This document shows positions 31,051 through 37,918 of a DNA stretch of 37,918 nucleotides, one piece after another. The translations under genes were made by a program, and so were the position numbers. This stretch comes from an uncultured Desulfobacterales bacterium (GTDB lineage: Bacteria; Desulfobacterota; Desulfobacteria; Desulfobacterales; JAHEIW01), in assembly GCA_947259495.1 (NCBI GenBank), contig CAMYLV010000028.1, positions 1 through 37,918 of the forward strand, in the 5' to 3' direction. Position 1 is the stretch's first letter. Each line of letters opens with the position of its first letter. A model generated the notes under the pieces. The model was not told the DNA's origin and did no database searches. It was given only the letters and a program-made list of their open reading frames with translations.

Positions 31051-32388
31051 ATGAAAGTGAATAGAAAGGCCATCTGGGGCTGGGCCCTTTATGACTGGGC
31101 AAATTCTGCGTTTGCCACCACCGTGATGGCCGGATTTTTTCCGCTTTTCTTTAAAGGGTTCTGGAGCGCCGGCGCGGATGTTAACGTCAGTACCGCCCAG
31201 CTGGGATTGGGAAATTCAGTGGCCGGTCTAATGGTGGCCTTGATGGCCCCTATTCTGGGCGCGATTGCCGATAAAGGATCGACCAAGAAGAAATTTCTGG
31301 TTTTTTTCGCCTATCTGGGTGTTCTGATGACGGCGGCGTTGTTCCTGGTTCAAGAGGGGCAGTGGGTCTGGGCCATATTTGTCTATGCGATGGGCATCAT
31401 CGGGTTTTCCGGTGCCAATGTCTTTTATGATTCCCTGTTGCCCGGTATCGTCGGCGAGGAAAAAATCGACTACGTCTCCGGTCTGGGCTTTTCCATGGGT
31501 TATCTCGGCGGCGGCTTGCTGTTTCTCGTCAATGTGCTCATGACGATGATGCCTCAAAAATTCGGATTGCCCGACGATGCAACCGCCGTTCGGGTATCAT
31601 TTCTGTCCGTTGCCCTGTGGTGGGGCCTGTTTACTTTTTTTACCATATTCTGGGTACCGGAACAAAAAGGCGCCTCGGCAGATAACAACGGTGAAAGTAT
31701 TGTCGCCGCCGGTTTCCGGCAATTCGCCGGAACATTCAACAAAATTCGTCACCTCAAAGTCGTTTTTCTCTTTCTGCTGGCATATTGGTTTTACATCGAC
31801 GGGGTCGACACCATTATCCGAATGGCGGTAGATTACGGCCTTTCTCTCGGATTTGAACCAACCGATTTAATCGTCGCGCTTTTAATCGTTCAATTTGTCG
31901 GATTCCCTGCGGCCCTGATCTTCGGCAAATTGGGAGAGCGCTGGGGGGTTCGCAAATCGATCTATCTCGCTATTGCCATTTACATGGGGATCACCGTATG
32001 GGGTACGATGATGACAGATAAAATGGAGTTCTACATTTTGGCTGTGGTCATCGGACTGGTGCAGGGCGGTATTCAGGCCCTCAGCCGTTCCTATTATTCC
32101 CGCCTGATTCCCAAAAATAAAGCGGCCGAATATTACGGGTTTTATAACATGCTGGGCAAGTTCGCCGTCATATTGGGACCGGTTTTGATGGGACTTGTCG
32201 GACTGATCGCCAAACGCATCCTGATGCCGCCGGCACCCACGCCCGAGCAGGTGATCGCCGTTGGCCAGCTGGCATCCCGCTGGGGTATTGGTTCCATTTT
32301 AATTCTCTTTATTGTCGGGGGAATTCTATTTTATTTTGTAGACGAAGAAAAAGGCAGGGAACAGGCTGCATTGCTGGAAGCGGATTAA
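31051..32388 (+). CDS. MFS transporter, UMF1/Atg22-like
   Basis: 445 residues with about 12 membrane helices and a GGAGA ribosome site 8 bases before the ATG. The opening WGWALYDWANSAFATTVM is the signature of the UMF1 family (PF11700, vacuole effluxer Atg22-like). FSGANVFYDSLLP and GGIQALSRSYYSRLIP are further family blocks. The yeast relative exports amino acids; bacterial substrates are mostly unknown. A palindrome upstream may be an operator. It ends 17 bp from the stop of the small DRR protein on the other strand. Confidence 0.9.
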   Translation: MKVNRKAIWGWALYDWANSAFATTVMAGFFPLFFKGFWSAGADVNVSTAQLGLGNSVAGLMVALMAPILGAIADKGSTKKKFLVFFAYLGVLMTAALFLVQEGQWVWAIFVYAMGIIGFSGANVFYDSLLPGIVGEEKIDYVSGLGFSMGYLGGGLLFLVNVLMTMMPQKFGLPDDATAVRVSFLSVALWWGLFTFFTIFWVPEQKGASADNNGESIVAAGFRQFAGTFNKIRHLKVVFLFLLAYWFYIDGVDTIIRMAVDYGLSLGFEPTDLIVALLIVQFVGFPAALIFGKLGERWGVRKSIYLAIAIYMGITVWGTMMTDKMEFYILAVVIGLVQGGIQALSRSYYSRLIPKNKAAEYYGFYNMLGKFAVILGPVLMGLVGLIAKRILMPPAPTPEQVIAVGQLASRWGIGSILILFIVGGILFYFVDEEKGREQAALLEAD

Positions 32389-32405
32389 TCTCATTTAACA
32401 TTTAT

Positions 32406-32621
32406 TTAAGATTCGTTTCTGAATATGTCTCTTCGTTCTATGGGGTAACATCCTCGATGATTCAGGCTAGTTCTACGCTCAGATTCTCTTCTTTGTATTG
32501 TTCCACTTCTGCGATCAAATCCTTTTCTACGGTCAATACCCGATCTTTTTTCCGGGATATAAGCGGTGTATTCAAATTTTCGCCTGTCAATTCCGATACG
32601 GGTTCCACCATTATCGGTCAT
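32406..32621 (-). CDS. Small basic protein with DRR repeats
   Basis: 71 residues from the ATG at 32621, chosen because GAGGAG lies 8 bases upstream; a longer frame reaching 32711 lacks such a site. The protein repeats G-x-D-R-R: RIGIDRRKF (8-16), RSGIDRRKG (27-34), FDRRSG (35-40), QRRESERR (43-50) and IERR (61-64). It is highly charged and probably disordered, with no signal peptide. Similar short GxDRR proteins are common in deltaproteobacteria and the motif often precedes PilZ domains, from memory. No function is known to me. The TATAGTGG-type repeat (32671-32700) lies about 50 bases upstream of its start. Confidence 0.7.
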   Translation of the reverse strand: MTDNGGTRIGIDRRKFEYTAYIPEKRSGIDRRKGFDRRSGTIQRRESERRTSLNHRGCYPIERRDIFRNES

Positions 32622-32670
32622 ATTTAGCTCCTCGTTCACATTATGTACAGAGCGGGCCTCTGTTGCCCAT

Positions 32671-32700
32671 ATATAGTGGTTGTCAAAAAAACGTTCCGTC
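32671..32700 (+). repeat. Fourth copy of the TATAGGGGTTGTC repeat
   Basis: ATATAGTGGTTGTCAAAAAA followed by ACGTTCCGTC, matching the copies at 5790-5881 at about 22 of 28 positions. It is single here and lies upstream of the DRR-repeat gene, which reads away from it on the minus strand. Confidence 0.55.
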
Positions 32701-32894
32701 TTTAATCGCAATAGAGAGGCTCAGTAACACAACGAAAATCATCTGTCTATAAATACTTTTATAAAGAAATATAGTTAGTGCAATGCAAAATAGAAATTAC
32801 GTGGACTTAGCGAGCTAAAAAGGCATCCGAAGACGAAAACGAGTAGCATTTATAAAATGGTTCTTGTCATCGAGAACCGCAAGCCACCTGAAAG

Positions 32895-33740
32895 CTACCG
32901 ATTTTCAAGCAACTGGTTCACGACTTTCTGAAGTTCCACAGCGTTATCGGAAAAAATCCACTCCACTCCCCTATTCAGTTCACGAAACAAACAATTCTTA
33001 GAGTTCACATAACCGGTCGCCAAATTCTGCATGAATGCTTTATGCCTTTTTAGGCGTGACCGGGTTAGCAGAACGTAATGACCGGCAAATCCGCTGTAGT
33101 TTTGTTCTATTGCCAATTTGCTGAGTTGGAAGAAGTTAAAATGGGCAACCGGCAGAAATGCGGTTCTGGGGACACATTCGATTACGTTAAACATCCGCGG
33201 CGTCATCGTGAGGAGGTGATAATCCTGCACCGGCTGCAAAGGGGAAAACAGTTTTTCTAAAATCCGGTTCTGACGAGCCGGATCCGGATACACCTCTGCC
33301 TTGATCTCAATCATCAGATGAATCGTTTTGCCATATCTGGAGATCAGTTCGGCCAGCATGGGGACCACAGGGCATTCGGATTTTAGTTCTGCCAGGGTGG
33401 CCTGGTGAATGTCTAAATCGGCACCGAACACCCTGCGCAGATTTGTATCATGCAGGACCACCGGATGAAGATCCTTTGTCCAGCGCAAATCAAACTCGAT
33501 TCCCCAAACACCGGCAGCGCTGGCCCTGTCAAATGCCGCAACCGTATTTTCAAAAATACGCTGATTGTCGTAAGCTCCCCGATGAGATATAATTTTACAT
33601 TGCTGCAAACGATCTGCAGTAGGCATTGTCTGCGGCCAGCGGGCATAGAAATGGTCCAGCATGTGACGAAAATGGATCTCGATATTTTGAAAAATTTTCA
33701 TTTTGTATGATAGTCTTGCAATAAACAGCTCCAAGGGCAT
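32895..33740 (-). CDS. Glycerophosphodiester phosphodiesterase family protein
   Basis: 281 residues. The GDPD barrel begins at about residue 48: ISHRG (His53-Arg54), FENT (Glu64-Thr66), IEFDLRWTKD (Glu82, Asp84) and LHDTNLRR (His97-Asp98), the full set of metal and acid/base residues. MLAEL and LMIEIK are further family strands. It should hydrolyse glycerophosphodiesters from phospholipid turnover to glycerol-3-phosphate and an alcohol. The N-terminal 45 residues before the barrel are unusual. No start has a good ribosome site, so ATG codons at residues 14 and 27 are also possible. No clear signal peptide, so it is probably cytoplasmic. It diverges from the double-FHA gene. Confidence 0.87.
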   Translation of the reverse strand: MPLELFIARLSYKMKIFQNIEIHFRHMLDHFYARWPQTMPTADRLQQCKIISHRGAYDNQRIFENTVAAFDRASAAGVWGIEFDLRWTKDLHPVVLHDTNLRRVFGADLDIHQATLAELKSECPVVPMLAELISRYGKTIHLMIEIKAEVYPDPARQNRILEKLFSPLQPVQDYHLLTMTPRMFNVIECVPRTAFLPVAHFNFFQLSKLAIEQNYSGFAGHYVLLTRSRLKRHKAFMQNLATGYVNSKNCLFRELNRGVEWIFSDNAVELQKVVNQLLENR

Positions 33741-34036
33741 ACAGGTTCAAAATTAACATTAATTCAGAAGGTTATATAAATATTGTGTTTATTCTGGCCC
33801 CAAAATAACAAATATTGTCAGATTTTGCGACAAAATAACGCGCATCACACCGGCAGCATCTGCGGGTCCAAGAGCGATCTGAAAATAAAAATGAATTACA
33901 TAAAAAGCGGTTATTGGGTTAAAGCCTTTCTGGAAAATGCCGATAAAAAACATATACCTGGAGCATACAAATTCACCATAATTTCTGCTGATTGCGGTCC
34001 ACGATGCTAAGACCGCAAAAAAAGACTGAGTGGTCC
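33741..34036. other. Spacer between GDPD and the double-FHA gene
   Basis: AT-rich, about 296 bases, with divergent promoter function expected. A 39-codon plus-strand frame (ATG 33891 to 34010) has no ribosome site and I do not support it. No hairpin stands out. Confidence 0.4.
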
Positions 34037-35731
34037 ATGTTTAAACTAGTTCAAAAATCGAATCCACAAAAATATCACGAAACCCGAAAGACAAGTTTCC
34101 TGGTTGGAAATTCAAAACAGTGTGAAATCGTAATCGGTGACCCTCAAGTTTCAGACGTTCAGGCCAAGGTCGGCACAAAAGACAACCGCTATTTCATCAA
34201 AAACCTCGGCCCCGAACCGATTTCTGTAAACGGGCACCCAACCGAAGGTCAATTTATAAATAACGGAGACGAACTCGCACTTGGCAAATCCAAATTTGTC
34301 ATTCAGTTAGCGCAGAAAGGGCGCCCAGGATCCGAACAAACACCGACGGAAGATAAAACAATGGTGTTGGACACCCCGAGCGATGAATCGCTGGGGCCGC
34401 GATTGGTGTGCACCACCGCTGGCGGCAAAAGTAAAATCATTCCTCTGAAGTTGGAAAAACTGATCATCGGAAGATCTAACGAAGTCACCCTAAAATTGAT
34501 GCACCCGTCGATCTCCCGTAAACACTGCGTTATCGAAAAGCACGACAATAGTTTTGTTGCCCGAAATATCAGTACCACCAACCCCCTTTACCTAAATGAT
34601 CAGATGATTTCCGAACAACGCCTTTATTCGGGAGACCAGCTCCGCATGGGAACGTTTTCGATCACCTTTATTTCTGATCAACCATCCGATGCCCGTCAGG
34701 CGACCCAAAAAATTATGACCCCCGCGAAACGTTCAAGCCGGGGCCTATGGCTTGCAGCGATGCTGATTTTCACTTTTTCGGGATACTTGCTCTATATGCA
34801 CGCCTATATGCCCTGGAGAGCCCAGCAAAAACTTGCCGAGATTGCGGGTCAGATTGAATTGGGTGATTACCTGCCAGCCAGGGATGCAATCAAAGAACTG
34901 CTGCTCAACGATCTTTCTACGGACAATGCCCAGACTGCAAAGCACATGCTGGCACAAATAACCTTGGCCATCACACAGCAAAAAGCCGAAAAGGGAAAAA
35001 TAGAAGCCGCCAAGATAATTTTAAAAAATTACCTGGCGGAATATGGCCACGGGAAAGAAGCCGAAGCGCTCTGGGATCGTTTGGATTATTATCGCTTAAC
35101 CCTCGGCGAACAGCGGGAATCTATCAATCAACATCAATCCGCCTTGAGGGAATATTCTTCCATTCGGGAAGACAGTTTGTACTTCGAAGAGGCCCAGAAA
35201 GCCATACGACGAATCTGGTTGGCTTATCAGCAGAAAAATCGTCAAAAACAGAATGTCGCCCAGCTGCTTAAAGAAGCCGAGACGCATTTTCTAGCCAAAC
35301 GGTATCTAACACCGGTCAATAAAAATGCCTTTGCTGCATACCAAGCTGTTCTTGCGCTCAATCCCAAACATGAATTGGCGCTTCAGCGTATTGAACAAAT
35401 TAAAACGTTCTACCGGGAGCATGGAGAAGGGTATTTTAAAAAACGCATCTGGTCCAAAGCCCTTTTTTATTTTGAACGCTACAGCATCATTGACCCTGAA
35501 GCCAAGGGTGTTAAAGCAAAAATAACGGCCTGCCGTCAGAAAATGGTTTCTGCCCAAAAAGATGGCCGCGCATCCGACACCCGTGGCAACAAGCTCGCAA
35601 CGAATGAAGAAAAAGAAAAACGCGAAGAAATCCAGCGCCTTCTGGAAGAATCCGGAACCGAAAGTTCCAGGATTATGAAATATCTATTTGAAGAAAAAGA
35701 GGGCGAAACAGACCCCGACACCCCCTGGTAA
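34037..35731 (+). CDS. Double-FHA membrane protein with periplasmic TPR-like domain
   Basis: 564 residues from ATG 34037, where the first FHA begins at once; TTG 33992 and ATG 34004 are upstream alternatives. FHA-1 (about 5-92) is degenerate: VGN replaces the usual GR (24-25) and Gln42 replaces the His, so it probably does not bind phosphothreonine. FHA-2 (about 122-213) keeps Arg146 (IGRS), Ser160 and His163 (SISRKH) and should bind. The linker has EDKTMVLD (Thr108), a possible phospho-site. A membrane helix (about 237-256) leads to a C-terminal helical region (260-520) with TPR-like pairs and a charged Glu/Lys-rich end. Topology: FHA inside, TPR in the periplasm. It is 26 bp upstream of the GNA1162/beta-helix gene and probably co-transcribed with it. 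Confidence 0.88.
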   Translation: MFKLVQKSNPQKYHETRKTSFLVGNSKQCEIVIGDPQVSDVQAKVGTKDNRYFIKNLGPEPISVNGHPTEGQFINNGDELALGKSKFVIQLAQKGRPGSEQTPTEDKTMVLDTPSDESLGPRLVCTTAGGKSKIIPLKLEKLIIGRSNEVTLKLMHPSISRKHCVIEKHDNSFVARNISTTNPLYLNDQMISEQRLYSGDQLRMGTFSITFISDQPSDARQATQKIMTPAKRSSRGLWLAAMLIFTFSGYLLYMHAYMPWRAQQKLAEIAGQIELGDYLPARDAIKELLLNDLSTDNAQTAKHMLAQITLAITQQKAEKGKIEAAKIILKNYLAEYGHGKEAEALWDRLDYYRLTLGEQRESINQHQSALREYSSIREDSLYFEEAQKAIRRIWLAYQQKNRQKQNVAQLLKEAETHFLAKRYLTPVNKNAFAAYQAVLALNPKHELALQRIEQIKTFYREHGEGYFKKRIWSKALFYFERYSIIDPEAKGVKAKITACRQKMVSAQKDGRASDTRGNKLATNEEKEKREEIQRLLEESGTESSRIMKYLFEEKEGETDPDTPW

Positions 35732-35757
35732 TTCTTTAAAAAAATGAGACTGGCTAA

Positions 35758-37503
35758 ATGGAAGTAAAAAAAGCAGCGATTATCGTTTTGACCGTCGTTT
35801 GTCTGGCACCGGGCATAAATTCCTGTGCCCTCAAAAATATATTGCTGCCCGAGCCCGAGCCGGCCGTTCTGGAAAAAGACCAACTACCGCACAAAGTCGC
35901 CATTGTGCCGTTTGTCAACAAGACATCTAATCCTGAAGCCGGCAGCATCGTTCGTAAAATGTTTTACAACTTTTTCAGTTCGTTGAACTACCTGGATCTG
36001 GAGCCGTTTGTCATTGACGATAACCTGAAACGAAACGAACTCTATCAGGCAATCGTATCGGGTGAAGCCGTTTCAGCAGCGCAACTGGGGGAATTGCTGG
36101 GTGTTGACGCGGTCATATTCGGCGAGGTTCTCAGCTTAGGCAAAACCTATGCGCTGGTTTACTCGGATAATTCTGCGGGACTCAAAGCCAAAATGGTGCG
36201 TTGTGATTCAGAGCAAACCATCTGGGAACTTGAACACAACATTCATATTCAGGATGGCGATGTCCCCCTGAGTCTGACCGGGCTGGCGGCAACGATTGTC
36301 AAGACAGCCATCACGCATCATAACGCCTCTCACCTTCAGGCCGCTGCCGAACTGTGCATGCAAATGGTGGCCACGATCCCGGACCGCGAAGGGGTAAGCG
36401 AACCGCCCCCCAAAATCGTCGCCCTGGTTCACAACGCGGGGGGCAAACTCTTGCGCCCGGGAGATCTGCTGAAAGTCGCCATGATCGGGGAAAAAAACCA
36501 AAAGGCCAGCTGGAGTATTCCCCCGCTGGCTAAAAATCTGCTATTAAAAGAAAAAGAGCCCGGCGTCTACATCGGGGCCTATCGGATCCGGCGCAAAGAT
36601 CGCCTGCCCCATGGAGTGATCATCGGATATTTACGATCTCAAACCGGCACGGCAAGCCAGTGGGTGGATACCCTGGGTCCCATTAAAATAGGCGAGCCGA
36701 CGGTGCTGCCACCTAAAATCACCAAAAATACAGTGCTGACCGCCGCTAAAAGCCCTTACCTGGTTGAGAACGCGCTGGTGGTGTTACCCGGGGCAAAGCT
36801 CACCGTGCAACCCGGCACGGTCATCTGGTTTCTCAATCTGGGCTTGATCGTAAAAGGCGAACTTCAGATCAACGGTACCGAAGCAGAACCGGTGCGCTTT
36901 GCCAGTTTGGGCGCCGGCAGTTGGAAAGGCATTTTTTTAGATAAAACCAAAAACGGCACAAATATCAATTACTGTCAAATTTCCGATGCCGAATTTGGCC
37001 TCCGGGTGACGGATGCGACGGTCAATTTGCAAAATTGCATATTTCAAAATAATGTCTGGGGAATCGTTCTCGAGCAGAGCAAGGCCGAAATCCATCACAC
37101 GCTTGTGCGCACCTCCGGCAAAATTGGGATTGCCGCCCGCAAAGCGCAATTGCTCGTTCAAAACTCGGTCATTACAGAAAATAACGCTGGCGGATTTATT
37201 CTGGAGAAATCAAAAGCCAAAATTGAGCAAAACAATATCGTAAACAACGGCAACTGGGCAATTAAGGTCGCCGACACTGCCAGCAATGTTAAAGCCAAGC
37301 ATAATTGGTGGGGCGTTGAGGATCCTGAACAAACCGAAATTGTCGGCCAATTCAAAATCCAGCCGATCCTGTTCGAAAATGAAATTGTTGCAATGGATGG
37401 CACTAATGGCTTTTCCGATCGTTCTATGATGGGTTTTTTTTATCACAATGCTTTGTATTTTTTAAGGTACAGTTTGGCCTTTTGCACATCATATAAGGCC
37501 TGA
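35758..37503 (+). CDS. Lipoprotein: GNA1162/DUF799-like domain fused to a right-handed beta-helix
   Basis: 581 residues. Lipoprotein signal: hydrophobic 6-20 and INSC with Cys23. Residues about 45-215 resemble the GNA1162 (DUF799) domain: HKVAIVPFVNKTSNPEAG, then LGVDAVIFGEVLSLGKTYALV, a CsgG/TolB-N-like fold often found in outer-membrane-linked lipoproteins. A middle beta domain (about 215-330) leads to a parallel beta-helix (about 340-510) with turns such as GLIVKGELQINGTEAEPVRF, NYCQISDAEFGLRV, NCIFQNNVWGIVL, NSVITENNAGGFIL and NNIVNNGNWAIKV, plus HNWWG, typical of NosD-like helices. Role unknown; perhaps a scaffold or polysaccharide binder at the outer membrane. It follows the double-FHA gene closely. 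Its last 61 bp overlap the TPR gene on the other strand. Confidence 0.82.
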   Translation: MEVKKAAIIVLTVVCLAPGINSCALKNILLPEPEPAVLEKDQLPHKVAIVPFVNKTSNPEAGSIVRKMFYNFFSSLNYLDLEPFVIDDNLKRNELYQAIVSGEAVSAAQLGELLGVDAVIFGEVLSLGKTYALVYSDNSAGLKAKMVRCDSEQTIWELEHNIHIQDGDVPLSLTGLAATIVKTAITHHNASHLQAAAELCMQMVATIPDREGVSEPPPKIVALVHNAGGKLLRPGDLLKVAMIGEKNQKASWSIPPLAKNLLLKEKEPGVYIGAYRIRRKDRLPHGVIIGYLRSQTGTASQWVDTLGPIKIGEPTVLPPKITKNTVLTAAKSPYLVENALVVLPGAKLTVQPGTVIWFLNLGLIVKGELQINGTEAEPVRFASLGAGSWKGIFLDKTKNGTNINYCQISDAEFGLRVTDATVNLQNCIFQNNVWGIVLEQSKAEIHHTLVRTSGKIGIAARKAQLLVQNSVITENNAGGFILEKSKAKIEQNNIVNNGNWAIKVADTASNVKAKHNWWGVEDPEQTEIVGQFKIQPILFENEIVAMDGTNGFSDRSMMGFFYHNALYFLRYSLAFCTSYKA

Positions 37504-37763
37504 CAACATTTCGCGATACAGTAGATCCCTTCTTTCAGGTGCTGTAATTTTATTAGGAAGGACAGCGCTTTCTGATAGTTTCCAACGTTCATGTAACTGA
37601 CGGCCAAACAGAGGTGCAATTGTTCGGCTTTCGGAAAAATCTCAATGCCCGCTGTAAGGATTTGAATCGATTCATCGAAGGCTCTACTTTGCCGGTAAAG
37701 CATGCCCAGACCCAAATATGCCCGGGCATTGGCAACGCAGGCAATTTGACTTTTCAATCGCAT
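37443..37763 (-). CDS. TPR-repeat protein, short
   Basis: 106 residues. Three TPR-like helix pairs: ARAYLGLGMLYRQSRAFDES, AEQLHLCLAVSYMNVGNYQK, and GIYCIAKCCQALYDVQKAKL, each with the G/A-x-x-Y/F and later A/P pattern. TPR domains hold other proteins together. The start at 37763 lacks a convincing ribosome site. The 3' end overlaps the end of the beta-helix gene by 61 bp on the opposite strand. It may be a free-standing adaptor or a fragment of a longer TPR protein. It diverges from the HAD-like gene that starts 58 bp away. Confidence 0.6.
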   Translation of the reverse strand: MRLKSQIACVANARAYLGLGMLYRQSRAFDESIQILTAGIEIFPKAEQLHLCLAVSYMNVGNYQKALSFLIKLQHLKEGIYCIAKCCQALYDVQKAKLYLKKYKAL

Positions 37764-37821
37764 TCTGTCATGCAGATAAATTTATGTGTATCGAATGGTT
37801 CTCATCTAATTTAAAAGCGTT

Positions 37822-37918
37822 ATGAAAAATCGATCGTTTCATATAAAGGCCGTTCTATTTTACTGGGATGGAACCCTTATCCAGCAAAGTCAACGGACAA
37901 TCAAGAAGCTTAAGGCAG
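37822..37918 (+). CDS. HAD-like hydrolase, 5' end only, nucleophile Asp replaced by Tyr
   Basis: Only 32 codons are in the window; the gene continues past the right edge. The ATG at 37822 opens MKNRSFHIKAVLFYWDGTLI. This is HAD motif I (normally F-D-x-D-G-T-L), but the first Asp, the nucleophile, is Tyr (TAC in place of GAC). The second Asp and Thr are kept. A member with Tyr here could not form the usual aspartyl-phosphate. It could be a non-catalytic homologue, a decayed gene, or a single-base error. No ribosome site is obvious. Confidence 0.65.
   Translation, partial: MKNRSFHIKAVLFYWDGTLIQQSQRTIKKLKA

Noticed and set aside
33783-34010. 75-codon plus-strand frame before the double-FHA gene
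   Set aside because: TTG start, no ribosome site, and it overlaps the more plausible upstream region of the FHA gene.

Overview
The window looks like a chromosomal segment of a strictly anaerobic Gram-negative bacterium, most likely a Desulfobacterota (Desulfobacterales-like) sulfate reducer or relative. This is an inference from gene content. The cell has an outer membrane (lipoproteins, a NodT/TolC-type efflux lipoprotein, a YhdP/AsmA-like envelope giant) and MurJ. It also has oxygen-sensitive chemistry: a giant BadF/BadG-type activase, a radical SAM enzyme, and an Archaeoglobus-like IscS/IscU pair. No rRNA, tRNA, CRISPR array, transposase, phage gene or intact insertion sequence was seen. 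Most genes look like housekeeping or envelope functions with ordinary start sites.

Layout. 1-3.6 kb: the 5' end of purH (minus) behind an HD-domain phosphohydrolase, then an HD-GYP protein and a zincin-type lipoprotein (plus), with a long hairpin repeat between. 3.9-9.9 kb (plus): GspA-like ATPase, GspB-like protein, a CHASE2 sensor Ser/Thr kinase and a small FHA protein, with no type II secretion genes nearby. 10-12.9 kb (minus): a zinc alcohol dehydrogenase, then iscU-iscS, in which IscS lacks the PLP lysine and IscU carries a C-terminal zinc ribbon. 12.9-13.6 kb: a long gap with hairpins and a strong terminator, possibly encoding an RNA. 13.6-20.2 kb (plus): a 1267-residue AsmA/YhdP-like protein with an internal 120-residue period, a 73-residue triple zinc-knuckle protein, a radical SAM protein and FabH. 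20.2-25.1 kb: MurJ (minus), a two-domain CDP-alcohol phosphatidyltransferase (plus) and a NodT-type efflux lipoprotein (minus). 25.7-32.4 kb (plus): a 1466-residue 2-hydroxyacyl-CoA dehydratase activase-like protein, a SagB-type nitroreductase and a UMF1/Atg22-like MFS transporter. 32.4-37.9 kb: a small DRR-repeat protein and a GDPD (both minus), a double-FHA membrane TPR protein and a GNA1162/beta-helix lipoprotein (plus), a TPR protein (minus) and the 5' end of a HAD-like gene whose nucleophile Asp is replaced by Tyr.

How the genes may work together. Phosphothreonine signalling is a recurring theme: one kinase and two FHA proteins, one of which spans the inner membrane. Both FHA proteins carry a D-[KR]-T motif outside the FHA fold. 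Envelope building is the second theme (GspA/B, YhdP-like, MurJ, phospholipid synthesis, FabH, GNA1162). The strongest candidate for unusual biology is the lysine-less IscS with zinc-ribbon IscU: it resembles a scaffold pair reported from Archaeoglobus and probably does not work as a normal cysteine desulfurase.
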